Source: Sinohyriopsis cumingii
Taxonomy: Eukaryota; Mollusca; Bivalvia; Unionida; Unionidae
Direction of reading: 5' to 3'
Assembly: GCA_028554795.2 (NCBI GenBank)
Contig: CM068842.1
Location: 26,322,590-26,386,589 of the forward strand
DNA length: 64,000 bases
Position 1 is the stretch's first letter. Every line of letters begins with the position of its first letter. Made by a program: the position numbers and the translations under genes. Positions 41,257 to 51,944 of the stretch are shown here, in pieces. Under the pieces are notes generated by a model. It saw only the letters and a program-made list of their open reading frames with translations, had not been told where the DNA came from and did not search any database.

Positions 41257-41690
41257 ATACCATACAAGAGAACATTCGTGGTTTGCCCGTGGAGTTGAGA
41301 GAACGCATATACCGAGATTTTGTCAAAATACAAGTGAAATTCAAAGATTAATTGCATTTTTTATGTCACTGATGTTTAAACCACTGGTACCTGAATGCTA
41401 TAAGAGGAATGATTCTCATGAAAGTGTTTTAGTGGTCAGACATTGAACAACTAGACGTGGGTGAGAAGGATTGGTAGACTTAATGCAACGAATTCCAGAA
41501 GAAGAGTTAGAGGGTTACCAAAATCCTTTACACAATGTAATCTTAGTTCAAGAGGAAACTTCTGAGCAATGTGTGATGTGCAAGTTAATGTCTAAACAAT
41601 TTAGATTCTCCACTGGAGTACGATCAGTTCTGTGCAGAAAGTACACGTATTGTCTCAAAAAAGAAAGACATTGACGTGAATGTCTAGTTT
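41254..41690 (+). pseudogene. LPxELRERIY gene, first tandem copy
   Basis: A decayed copy of the neighbouring frame at 41,684-42,192: both begin with a leucine-rich LPxELRERIYR segment like the start of an F-box, and share a WYLN-AI-G segment and LVQEETS...KCEL-type C-terminal block. Broken. A Polinton accessory gene of unknown role. Confidence 0.5.
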
Positions 41691-42192
41691 AGAAGTGTAC
41701 TTTCACAATCTGCCTCTGGAACTGAGGGAACGCATTTACCGATAGTTTGTCAAAATGCAAGTCCAACGCAAAGAACAATTACATCCGTTACGTCACCGAT
41801 GTTAGAACCACTGGTACCTGAATAGTATAACAGGACTGATTCATTTGAAAGCGTTCCATTGGTCAGACATTGATGAATCACGTGATATTCATACAGTTTT
41901 GGATGCCACTCAGTCTACTTACAAGGCGATCATAGTACACAAATTTCCAACGGACGAGTTAGAGGATTACCAAACTCTGTTACACCACCAAATCCTAGTT
42001 CAAGAGGAAACTTCTGTGCGACGAATGAAGTGTGAGTTAGTGACCAAACATGTGTGGTCCGGTACTGAAAAAACCGATTTGGTTAAGAAAGTACGTGTAT
42101 TACCTTACACCAAAGAGGGTTTAAAAACTGGCTACCAAGCCACGGCCTTTATCATTAGCAATACAACGACTGCCGTGGAAGTAAATCAATGA
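41684..42192 (+). pseudogene. LPxELRERIY gene, second tandem copy
   Basis: The better preserved copy of the pair, ending in a 115-codon open stretch that includes FHWSDIDESRDIHTVLDATQ and LLHHQILVQEETS. The LPLELRERIY start resembles an F-box helix; F-box proteins recruit targets to ubiquitin ligases, which would fit a virus-like cargo gene beside a BIR gene, but the match is short. Tandem duplication happened within the Polinton. Confidence 0.5.
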
Positions 42193-42680
42193 CAATATTC
42201 AGACAGTGGAGGCTTACCAACGCTTTTTGACGAAAATTGTATCTCATGAATTTGGGTCTTCGTGTGGTGTGTGTATCTTAGTGACTTGCTTTCTGGGATT
42301 TCATTTAGCAGCCGATTCCTTGTGGACTCTATACGATCTGTACAACATAGTACCACCAAAACCTTTAAATGTCCGTGAGTGATTCATTCTGTTAAAAGCC
42401 TTGCGCTTTCATCTCGATGCTTCTCAACCTCTAGGGGGAAAAAGATTCGTCAACTTTTAGGCACTGAAGATGTTTACGACGATGTGTATGTAGCTTGTGA
42501 CTTGCACCCTCACTGGACAGACGTACGTGACTGGAAATGTTTTGGTTTTGAGGCTTGGACAAAATAAGTGGCTGACTATGCCCAAGATTTGTGATATTAA
42601 ATTCAAACGTCCAGTGAAAAGAGTAACTTTGAAATCTGTGCTAACTGTAGTGCCAGAAGAAGAAGAACTCGACATTTAAG
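42193..42680 (+). pseudogene. Unidentified Polinton gene
   Basis: Short frames with FGSSCGVCILVTCFLGFH near the start and a charged end (VVPEEEELDI). The Cys-rich hydrophobic segment recalls the end of a cysteine protease but this is too weak to call. Broken. Confidence 0.3.
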
Positions 42681-42842
42681 AAAACCAATCCATTCAGGAC
42701 AGGACTTCCATTGCCATGGACATTCCCGAAAAGCCATTCCAGTAGGACCCATATGTGACCGTGCCAAATGTAGAGACTATAAGAACATTGCACACTGTCC
42801 CTAGGACACCACGCACACCTTGGTCACCAAAAATGTTGTACA

Positions 42843-43512
42843 GTGACTTGTTTATATTACACTTTGATAGTTTTTATGTGTAATTTATCCATGTACTTCA
42901 CCATTTGGCTTTTATATACTTTTGTCTTTCGTGTTCCAATTTTCGCAAGAACAACAGACCCCGCTTTTACCCCCCAATCCTCATTTGACCGACTTGTCCC
43001 AGTTGCAGCACAAACTGCAATCGAAAATGGATCGTAGCGATGATTTGTCAGAAACGGAAAAATCGCAACGGCAGCGACTTAAACTCTTTCACCAGAAAGC
43101 TTTAGACGAAACACCTCGACTGGCTCTAAAAGATTTTAAGACCCTGATGAAAACTCCATCACCATCACCACCACTCCCAGTCACCAAGACAGACGCAGCC
43201 CCACGGATGTTAGAGGAAGAAGGCATAAGAAAAGTTTTTCAAACACCGCCAGCGGCTCCCATCCTTAAGATTCCAGCGATAACTCAATGCTTGGAATTAA
43301 AAGATTATGTCTACCCCTCCTTCGACAGAAGTGAAGAAGTGAAAAAGAAAGAAGGGAAACCAGAAGTGAAAAAAGAAAGCAAGACCAAAGCCATCCCATT
43401 ACCACAACCACCACCACTCCCATCGACTTCTACTCCCGTGGCACGTCGAACAAGTAAAGTCGTTTACGAGCCACCATCTCGCCCCATCCAAATTAGCATC
43501 AGTGACGAGTGA
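42843..43512 (+). CDS. Proline-rich, disordered Polinton protein
   Basis: The 196-codon frame (42,922-43,512) begins after a hydrophobic stretch and is rich in Pro, Lys and Ser, with poly-Pro segments (PSPSPPLPV, PLPQPPPLPSTS). Low complexity and no fold expected. It directly precedes the integrase gene. Role unknown; may be a scaffold or adaptor. Confidence 0.45.
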
Positions 43513-43529
43513 GTGACTTATTAAAAATG

Positions 43530-45010
43530 GAGGTGTTAGCCAGCATTTACTACGATCCATCCCATCTTGCGAGTTACGGAGGAGTTCAGAAATTGTATCG
43601 TGCTGCCAAAACCCGACTGAAAAGTGTCCGTTTACCTCAAGTGCTTGTTGTTGTAGTTGTTGTTGTTGTAGGGTTTAACGCTATTTTCAGCACACGATAG
43701 GCTATACATGGCGGCCAGTATTAATGGTGGAGGAAGAACCCGGGAAATCCCCGGAAAGAACCATCGACCCTCGAGAGGCTACTGGCAAGCTTTCTCACAT
43801 ACTCACATTGGCCGATTCCGAGACTCGAACCCACGCAGACACAGGTGAGATGGCAGTGATCCGTAACGGAGAGCGCTTTAGACCACTCGGCCACTTACCT
43901 CAAGTGCAACGACGGATACAAGAACAAGCCAGTACACCTTACACAAACCCATTCGACGAAAATTTTCAAGTCGCACCCAAGAGGAGGGCATCAATTATCA
44001 ATGGCAAGCCGATTTAGCCGATGTCTCTCATTTGGCCACCTACAATTGTGGCTACAAATATTTGTTTTGTGTCATCAGCGTCTTTTCCAAATATGCCTTG
44101 GTCGTGCCATTGACTTCCAATTCGAGAACTGAGTTGGCGCGAGCCCTCAAACTGGTGTTGAAACAAAGTAATCGTCGCTTTCTTTGATGTCAAACCGACA
44201 AAGGCACCGAATTTCTGAACTAAGCTTTCCAAAAAGAATTAAAGGAACGATACATTCACTTTTTTCTCCACCGAGAATCCAGAAACCAAAGCTAGCATCT
44301 TGGAACGTTTCAACGCACCTTGAAAGAATGAGTGTGGAAATATTTTACGCATCATCACACTCTCAAGTACATCGACGTCTTACAGCACCTGGTCCAAGCG
44401 TACAACCAATCTTACCATCAGAGCATCGGATGTGCTCCACAAGAAGTGACTCCTGACAACGAAGTGACCGTCTTAGAGGGCCTGTTTGGTACGTCCCCGA
44501 AGGTGGTTGTCCCCCAAAAAGGGGGAGTGTTGACGTCTGGAGATTAGATGCGAATTGGAAAAACCAAACGCACTTCGATAAAGATTACTTACCCAACTGG
44601 ACCACCGAATAGTTTTATGTCACTGGACGATTGCGTGGCCGTCACCATGCGGTCTATAAATTGGAAGACATGAATGGAGAGGTATTAAAAGGAACTTTTT
44701 ACTTGCCCGAGTTACAACGCGTGACCATAAAAGAAAACGAAGTGTACGATATCGAAAGCATTCTCGATCAAAGAACCCGAAAAATGGGAAAACATCGTGT
44801 TGAAGTAGTCAAAGTACGTTGGAACGGATATCCATCCAGTTTTTACTCTTGGATCGACGCTTCGCAAATCATTGACTATACAAAATATGTGACCATCATA
44901 CCTTTCAACACAGCCTCAACCACCAGTGACCACTCCTTCGCAGAGTTCTTCTCTAATAGATCTACAAAAGCAACCCTTGTGGGTGTGGTGTGGAGAACGT
45001 CTGGCTAAAA
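43530..45010 (+). pseudogene. Polinton retroviral-type integrase with chromodomain-like tail, split by a SINE
   Basis: Recognisable parts in order: an N-terminal helical segment (DPSHLASYGGVQKLYRAAK), the DDE core near 44,000-44,440 (ADLADVSHLATYNCGYKYLF, SVFSKYALVVPL, QTDKGTEFLN), a basic linker, and a C-terminal chromodomain-like block at about 44,750-44,890 (YDIESIL...KVRWNGYPSSFYSW). This is the integrase layout of Polintons. A complete SINE lies inside (43,645-43,894) with its target duplication. Broken in several further places. Confidence 0.8.
43645..43894 (-). mobile_element. Complete tRNA-headed SINE inserted in the integrase
   Basis: On the minus strand: a tRNA-like head with A box TGGTCTAAAGCG and B box GGTTCGAGTCT, a central domain that includes CCCGGGTTCTTCCTCCACCA, and a (CAA)n 3' tail. 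Perfect 13-bp target duplication TTACCTCAAGTGC at 43,632-43,644 and 43,895-43,907. The central domain resembles the conserved domain shared by mollusc and other invertebrate SINEs (from memory). It entered after the Polinton. A truncated relative lies at 9,779-9,940. Confidence 0.9.
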
Positions 45011-45309
45011 CGCAAATCGTCTTTTTCTGCCAAATCTCTGTGGTGTATTGTGTCAGCGGTGCTGCCATTGCCAATTTGAGTTCGCAACAAGGAGACAAAC
45101 AATTGTGTACCATTTTACTGAGCAGTTACATTGGTTACCTTCTCCCCAGTCCTTCCCAGAAATACTCTAACGGTCACAACAGGAGCATTGCGGCCAACAC
45201 CAGTCACTCTCCCAATAGTCACCACCCAAACATCCACAACAACCCTCTTTTAGACACATCTTTAACCTCAGCGACCCCTAGGACAGCAGAACTGTGCAAT
45301 TATGAATAA
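45011..45309 (+). other. Unassigned Polinton stretch after the integrase
   Basis: A 127-codon frame (44,926-45,309) is Ser/Asn/Thr rich at its end and shows no family signature. It may be the tail of a gene or chance. Confidence 0.25.
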
Positions 45310-46180
45310 CCAATTTTACTTAACGTTACCCAGTTTCAGTTCCATGGATGTATTACCCTACAATACATCATGCTATTTCACGGCCAGATTACCTCAGTCC
45401 ATCCAATTGGATCACTAAGTCCATTGAGAAGTGTCTTTGGTCGAAATGATTCACCCTACACAAATGAAAAACATCACTGAGCGACCAAGTGAAACAATAC
45501 TTGAATGAAAACGAAACTATAGATGCCTCTTTGAAACGACAAGTGTCCCCAGATACTCCACGGTACATCTATCGGTTGAAAATTCCTGCAGGCTTTTTAT
45601 TTTACGGTCAGGATCTGGTGGACACGATTACTGCCAGATTCAATGCGCTGTTTAGCAAAGCCATGTATAAAACCAAATGAAATGTCACCATCGACTACCA
45701 TAAAGTGTCGCGTCGCCTACTGATGAAATTTTCGGATGGCTAGACGTTGTCCATAACATTTTGTCCTCAATTGTTTGACATTTCGGATGGAGACCTCAAG
45801 ATGGTCAAAGGTCCACTTATACCAACCATCGCCAACAACTTGACTTTTGCGAGTTTTTTTTCGATCCCCAGTAGAACTTTACCAAGGATTAAATTTGATC
45901 TTTGTGTACTCCGATGTGGAGTTCAACGTGGGAAACACATCCGTACCGTTACTACGAGTCATTCCTTTCAAAGTGGATTCTGCCGGGGCTTATGACGAGG
46001 AAGGTTGAAACACATATCACGTTCACCGCGAATTGGTACATCCTCATTATTTACCCGTCAGTAAGTCGTATTTCGACTGTGTCAACATTGCTACAAAAGG
46101 AAATATCGTGAAAAATATTTCTTTCATAAAACGGAAAGTTACAGTGAAATTCCATTTTCGAAAACGATTCTATAACGACT
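45305..46180 (+). pseudogene. Polinton capsid-associated (minor capsid-type) protein
   Basis: The start (FYLTLPSFSSMDVLPYNT, with a WEVSLVEMIHP-like segment) matches the N-terminal pattern of a widespread Polinton protein that I associate with the penton/minor capsid gene. Several short frames continue over 0.9 kb. Broken in several places; lies just upstream of the other virion genes, as usual. Confidence 0.6.
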
Positions 46181-46189
46181 TTTAAGTCA

Positions 46190-46557
46190 TGTATCATGCG
46201 TACCGAGGAGTCACTCGACAGCGAGGACATGGTTTAGGAGATATGCTGAAATCGGTGTTTCTTTAACTGTTCCCCGTTTTGAAACCGATGGCGAAGCGAG
46301 GATTACACGCCTTAAAGGATGCCGCTTTGACGCACGGCAAAGAATTTCTCCAAAATGTCATCATCGACAAACAAAACTCCAAAGAAGCCTTCTTGAAAGC
46401 AGGCAGAAATGTCTTGCTTCAAACGGGCAAAGAGATTTTGGTTCGACGAGAAACTCTTATAAATGCCCTGGGTGCTGATGAGCCAGGCATTCCTGCTTCC
46501 CTGACTTCCCAGCAAGGACAAGGCAGAAAGAAACGACGAAGGCAACCCTCGAGATGA
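46190..46557 (+). pseudogene. Small basic Polinton virion-type protein
   Basis: It begins with an Arg/Gly-rich segment containing RGHGLGDMLKSVF, then helical repeats (KPMAKRGLHALKDAAL) and a basic tail (GRKKRRRQPSR). This style is typical of the small Gly-start proteins encoded between minor and major capsid genes of Polintons and may be membrane-active or core-like. Broken once or twice. Confidence 0.55.
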
Positions 46558-46639
46558 CTTCACACCCCCATAGCTAGAAAGACGAAGAAAAGAAAAACTG
46601 TCAGAGAATTAGACGTTTTTGATTATTAAACAGAAAAAA

Positions 46640-47928
46640 ATGATGCACCGAGAGTCTTGCGAATGTTCCAAGTCGGAACTGGATCTGTTTGCCATGCCAC
46701 CCATTATGATGATGATGCAAGAATCCCAATGGGTAGAATTTCATCCAGTCTCCCCCATCGAATTAAAATAAAGGACAACCCGAAGATTATATCGATCTGA
46801 ATAGCAATTACTTGTACCTGAAATTCAAAGTGATCAAAACGGACGACACCTCTCCGGAAGCCGATGATATAATAGCTCCCTTCAACAAGCTTACGCATTC
46901 CTTGTCCTGTGAAGTGGCTCTGTATTTGAATAGCAAACTCGTCCTCTGCAGCATGGATACTTACCCTTACCTACCGTACCTGGAAATCGCTCGACGTATG
47001 GGACAGATGCCAAGAATACTCATCTGGATGATTGCGTGGTATGGAAACCTGACACAGCAGGCGAAGACTAGTTTAATGACACAGCCGTGACAGCCGCTGA
47101 CGATCCTCGCAATGTGAGCTTTAACGACCGTCGAAAGAAAATCCTGCAGGGACGTAGTTTAGAACTGATGGATCGTTTGCATTTGGACATGTGTTTGCAA
47201 GAAAAGTATTCGCTGAATCTCAGCAGTACCATTCTCCATTTGATGGCCCATGCCAACGAGTACAAAACCATCATCCAAGAAGCCAGACTCAACGTGCGAC
47301 GCGTGAAAGTGTTACATAAAGTGGGAAACGACATTAGTCAGTCTTTGAGCAGAACGACTGCGAAGTAAACGATACGACTCGTTGAAGTGAAACCCTTCTC
47401 CATTGCCGCTTGACTCCGATCTAAGATCGAAGATCATCTGTTCCAGGGACAGTTACCCAAACGTTTAATCGTTGGTGTAGTCAGTAACGAAGCCCTCTAT
47501 GGAGCCGTCACTGCTAATCCTTTCGAGTTTAAGCACTACAGGGTGTCCAAGACCGCAGTCAATCGCGATGACAAAACCTTGTGTATCAGACCCTTCGAAC
47601 CTAAGTTTGCCGAGAACAATTATTTGAGATCGTACTTGTCCTTGAACAGTTAGGGACCAACATCAGCCACGGCGTTTTGTACGACGATTGTGAAGGCGGT
47701 TACGCTTTGCGGGCCTTTGATTTCACTCCAGACCAAGGCAGTGAAGAGGGACATTTCAGCCCTATAAAATCAGGCCAACTGCGTGTGGGACTTCAGTTTT
47801 CAGAAGCGCTACTCAGCACCGAGAACGTCATCTTGTATGCCGAGTTCGACAACACTCTAGAAGTCAACAGCTTGAGAGAAGTTATTCTAGACTATTATAA
47901 ATTATGGAAAACTCTTGTCCCTCTTTGA
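46640..47928 (+). pseudogene. Polinton major capsid protein (F54H12.2-like, double jelly-roll)
   Basis: Recognised by the family's opening (HRESCECSKSELDLFAMPP, SQWVEFHPVSPI), the YLYLKFKVIKTD and LYLNSKLVLCSMDTYPYLPY strands, and the closing LRVGLQFSEALLSTENVILY-AEFDN segment. These are hallmarks of the F54H12.2-like proteins, which are Polinton major capsids with two jelly-rolls. Length of the region fits a full gene. Broken in several places. Confidence 0.8.
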
Positions 47929-48010
47929 ATGGTGAACGGAAGTATAACCTCGTGGAAGCAGAATCGAAATACAAAAACGAAGAGGTAATGGTCGTGTCCA
48001 GATGGCCAGA

Positions 48011-49773
48011 ACAAGAACAACAGTAAGTCTCCTGTTTTGCCAAACACGTGGCGAAAACAAATTACAGAGTTGACCAAAAAAGATTGGCATGCTGCATTTT
48101 CCTTCCATTCCATTAATTTCCATTCCGTTGAGCAAGAGGACGGTGACCAGATAACATCGGAAAGCACTGCACCTTGGTGTCCGCTTGGCGGCTATGTATT
48201 GTATCACGAAGACTGATGAAATGACGAGCCACCAGCCAAACATGGACAGATATGTTTGCCCGGGACGACCAAGTGTAGTGCAGAATAACTTCGCTGGAAA
48301 GCTGCCTTTACTGAATCATTCACTTTAGCGACCTTGAAGGAGTAACATCAGAGCCCTGGATGGTATCTTGACGGAGTGGTATGTGGGTGCGTGGAAAACA
48401 TGCTGCAAATGCGGACACAGGGATCCACAGAATTGTAGAAGAAGAAAGACAGAAGTCAGGTAAATACCTGCATATCAACGAGTCTCCTGCTATTGAATAA
48501 CAGAGGAGGGTACTGCTGTTGTTAAAAGGAAACTTTACACTTCAGTATGCAAGCAAACTAACAGCTGGGATGTTAGCAGTCCAATGGAAGGCTGACCCAT
48601 GTGGACTGACGATAGCAGCGCTGAAAATCAGGTGCTGACTTGCCTTCTGATGACCCCGGTATCTCGATATTGAAAAGGTCGAGGAACATGCCAAAATTGC
48701 TTAAGTGAATTATGCAGTTTCCATTTTGGCTGGAAACTGCTTTTATTAATATCTCTATTTTTTATTATCCTAATTTGATCCGTTTGGTTACCACCATCAA
48801 GACTTGTATTCACTAATTTTTATTAAGAGTGATACTAACTATTCATAAGTCATTTTGACTTTACCGATTGGTATATAATTAGTATATCGAATGTACACTC
48901 TGTACACTAAATCCCAACTTTAATGAATGAATCATTTTCAAAATTTATGAACAACTGCACAGGTGGCTTACACATTATTGTCATTTTTTTTGTCCATTTA
49001 TATAACTGGACTAAATTTGAAATAAGTACGGGCTGGTTTTTTGGGGTGTACACGACATCCATGGCCGGCTTGCCGAGTTCCTTGCCTCTCCTGCCTCTCT
49101 CGGACATTCGAAAATGGACGTAGATGTGTAACAATTTCCACCCGTCCAAAGCTGGGTGTCCCGATATGACGTCATGGTGGGCGACCAATCTCTACTGGCG
49201 TCACATACTGCTTTGGTTGACACCCTAGCTCAGTTCTGGCAGACTGTAATTCGTCTTTGAACATGAGTGTGTGTTGGGTCCATTCCCACTCATGACGGCC
49301 CTTCAATCAGGTCGTTAAGGACTTAATAATTATACGACCTGACGGCCTAATTAAATAGTGTTCTATGAACACATAAATGCCTGGGGGATGAGGCACTAAT
49401 TCCTTCCCCTAGGAGTAATTAAATAGCCAGCCGTGCTGGCATAAATCGTCGTACATGCCCTAGCGGGCGAACACGACGTTAATTCAACACAGATAGAGAC
49501 AGTCTGGTCTGGCGCAAAACTCCTAAAACAGGTTCTAAGAATCATAGTATAAAACCTGGACAGAATCCCAGCACGTTCTCATGCTCTAGAAAACCTCTGC
49601 ATATATTTTCTGTTCTAAGAGAATAACGCCAATCTAGTAACAATACTTAAATAAAATAACACCTTGTCTTCTAAAACCATATCTAGTAAATGACTCAATA
49701 ACGATATATAAAAATTATTACAAAAACGTATAAGTTAACTAGATCAATCACAATAAACATCCTTCTATTGGTG

Positions 49774-49855
<82 letters not shown>

Positions 49856-49929
49856 AAAGTAATTTAGATAATTAAATAGCCTAGGGCCAAAATGACCATA
49901 GAAAGAAAAACAAACAAAACGGCGCTTAA
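48011..49929. other. Region between Polinton and LINE
   Basis: Weak frames directly after the capsid gene may be Polinton tail. Positions about 49,080-49,350 contain GCCCACCATGACGTCATATC-type sequence (minus strand) and a CGACCTGA/TCAGGTCGT repeated word (49,305-49,350) that could be the LINE's 5' region. A long (TA)n follows at 49,776-49,852. No host exon seen. Confidence 0.4.
49776..49852. repeat. (TA)n microsatellite
   Basis: About 38 TA units just upstream of the LINE's first frame. Frames through it read (IY)n and are artefacts. Confidence 0.95.
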
Positions 49930-49943
49930 CGCTAGAAAGAGTA

Positions 49944-51520
49944 ATGTCAGGAAATTCAACATTATCAAAGAATGCCTGCAACAAACCAACCATAAATTCT
50001 CATCCAAACCCTAGCAATTCACCATTGCGCACAGGACAATTGGAGACAAGTGTTAATCCAACAGTCAAACAAATAAACCAAACCAAACTAAACTTCACAA
50101 CTAGCTCACCATCAAGTCTGATAAATGCAGCAGCTCAAAATTTAAGTGCAGAATCACGAATTACTTTCAAAGAACCCAACAAGACCTATGAGTATGAAGA
50201 ACTAGATGACACAATTCCCACACTCTGTGTGAATAAAATATTCACCAGCCCCCCCCCCCCATCAAAATGTGAGAAACAAAAACCACCCACCCACCAACGT
50301 TCCAATTATTAGAACTAACCCAAATAAAACGCCTGATTGGTCATAAAATAACGAACAAAAGGGATACTAACACAACCCCAACACAAATACAACCAAAGCA
50401 AGACCAAATAAATAACACAACAATCAATCCAAAAGAAACATTGCAACCAAACCATGTCCCTGCTACCCACCCACCATCTAACTCAACAAAAACCAATAAA
50501 TCAGAAGCAAAAGAGAGCCCAATCAAAATCATACCATAATAGTAAAATTCCCGGCCCCTTAGGGATCACATCAGGGGGTTCTAACAGCAACCCACAAAAA
50601 GATAAGACCATAAAACCATAATCTCACACAATTATGGATAACTACAAAGAAAGCACCATCTACATAGGTAAAGGAAAACTCCCCATGAAAACAAAAACAA
50701 CAACCAACAGCATCGGGAATAACAACTTTCAGAGTAAAAACCATGAAAATAAACCAAATTACCACTACCCAGAACACACCCTTTATATAAGCAGCAGAAA
50801 CAGCCAACTACTTAATCTAAGCCACAACAGCATTACAGGGGCCCTGTTCAGAGTACACCAAGGGCAATTCAAACTCTTTAGACCCAATACAAATTACATA
50901 ATCATTCAGTGCAGCACGCTAAGTCAGGTAGAAAATATACTACAAATGGAAACCATAGAAGACATCTAAATAAAAGTAGAAAGGCATTACAAAGTCCTAA
51001 GGAAAACAAATAATATTACCACTCAGTAATCCAGCCACCCCAAACCATCAACCGCAACTAAAAGCGGAACCAGTTATAAACACCCAACCCCCGAAACAAA
51101 AAAAAAAATCAAAGTAGTCTTAACACTAAAATGACATAACAAGGATAATTGGAAATGGAACAAAAGCAGAGAAAGTTTACAGAATCAGAGATCGCAAAGG
51201 GCAACTAACAACAAAGGCTGTAATAGAAACAACAAGCCCTCTCTCAAGTTATGCCTCTACAGGGCATACCAAAAATAAGAACAGTTCATTAACAAACCTC
51301 GGTTCTGCACAAAATGCCAACATTGGGGGTACTATGTACTCAAATGTCGATTCAAACCAAGATGTGAACACTGTGAGGGGCAACATGTGGGATCTTGCAA
51401 CAAACAAAGCGGAAAATGCCCTAACTGCCGAGAACCACACCATCCCAGAGCAGCCGAATGCCCCTGCAGAATTAAAGAAAAACTAATCACAGAGTTCACG
51501 AACTCCGAAAAAAAAAATAC
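49944..51520 (+). pseudogene. LINE ORF1 (gag-like, CCHC knuckles)
   Basis: Low-complexity Asn/Ser/Thr-rich start (49,944-50,312), an RNA-binding-type middle (50,634-50,969: HSITGALFRVHQGQFKLFRP) and three zinc knuckles at about 51,300-51,470: CTKCQHWGYYVLKC (Tyr replaces the usual His), CEHCEGQHVGSC and CPNCREPHHPRAAEC. Split by at least three stops or frame changes. Such ORF1 proteins coat the RNA. Confidence 0.75.
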
Positions 51521-51944
51521 ATAGAAGCAAAAAAAAAAGTGAACAAAACTAAACAAAAATCCAGCATTCCAGAAATAGACAACCCCAACAACCCAAACGC
51601 CACCAAGGCAGCTAAAGATGCATATCAATCTCCACACACACACAAAAAACACACCCACATAAATGAACTTAAAACCGAACTTAAACCAACAACCGCTCAA
51701 ACAAAATCAACCCAGTAGACAATTAACAGAGAAACACATTAACACTGCAAACACAAAAAATACATTCCCTTATTAAAAAAAAGGTAGCAAAAACAAATTA
51801 ACATGGCCGGTGCTGCAAGAACTACTTACAAAAGCTTTAACAGCACAAACCCACCAACAACAGAAAACGTAATAATAAGCCTAAATCAAATTCTACCAAA
51901 ACACCTTTAGGACAACAAAAATTTTATTAATTTATTAGTTTAGT

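Larger units (their letters stand above)
39940..48010 (+). mobile_element. Decayed Polinton (Maverick)
   Basis: Parts recognised, left to right and all on the plus strand: C-terminal part of the protein-primed polymerase, a BIR-domain gene, a tandem pair of LPxELRERIY genes, a Pro-rich protein gene, a retroviral-type integrase with chromodomain-like tail (split by a SINE), a capsid-associated protein gene, a small basic virion-type gene and the major capsid protein. This gene set defines a Polinton. Many interruptions are spread over most genes, so it is an old fossil, clearly older than the palindrome. Terminal repeats were not found; borders are those of the recognisable genes. Confidence 0.8.

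Noticed and set aside
42225-42330. Adenain-type cysteine protease of the Polinton
   Set aside because: Only a GSSCGVC-like segment is suggestive; no upstream His or Asp/Asn context could be made out, so it was not called.
43810-43894. tRNA gene on the minus strand
   Set aside because: A and B boxes are present but it is the head of a SINE with a target duplication and a (CAA)n tail, not a free tRNA gene.
43509-44017. Separate small genes with VVVVVGFNAIF-type peptides
   Set aside because: These are translations of the SINE and its (GTT)n tail.
48907-49223. Overlapping minus- and plus-strand frames near 49 kb
   Set aside because: Both strands are open over the same short stretch and neither shows a family signature; more likely repeat DNA.
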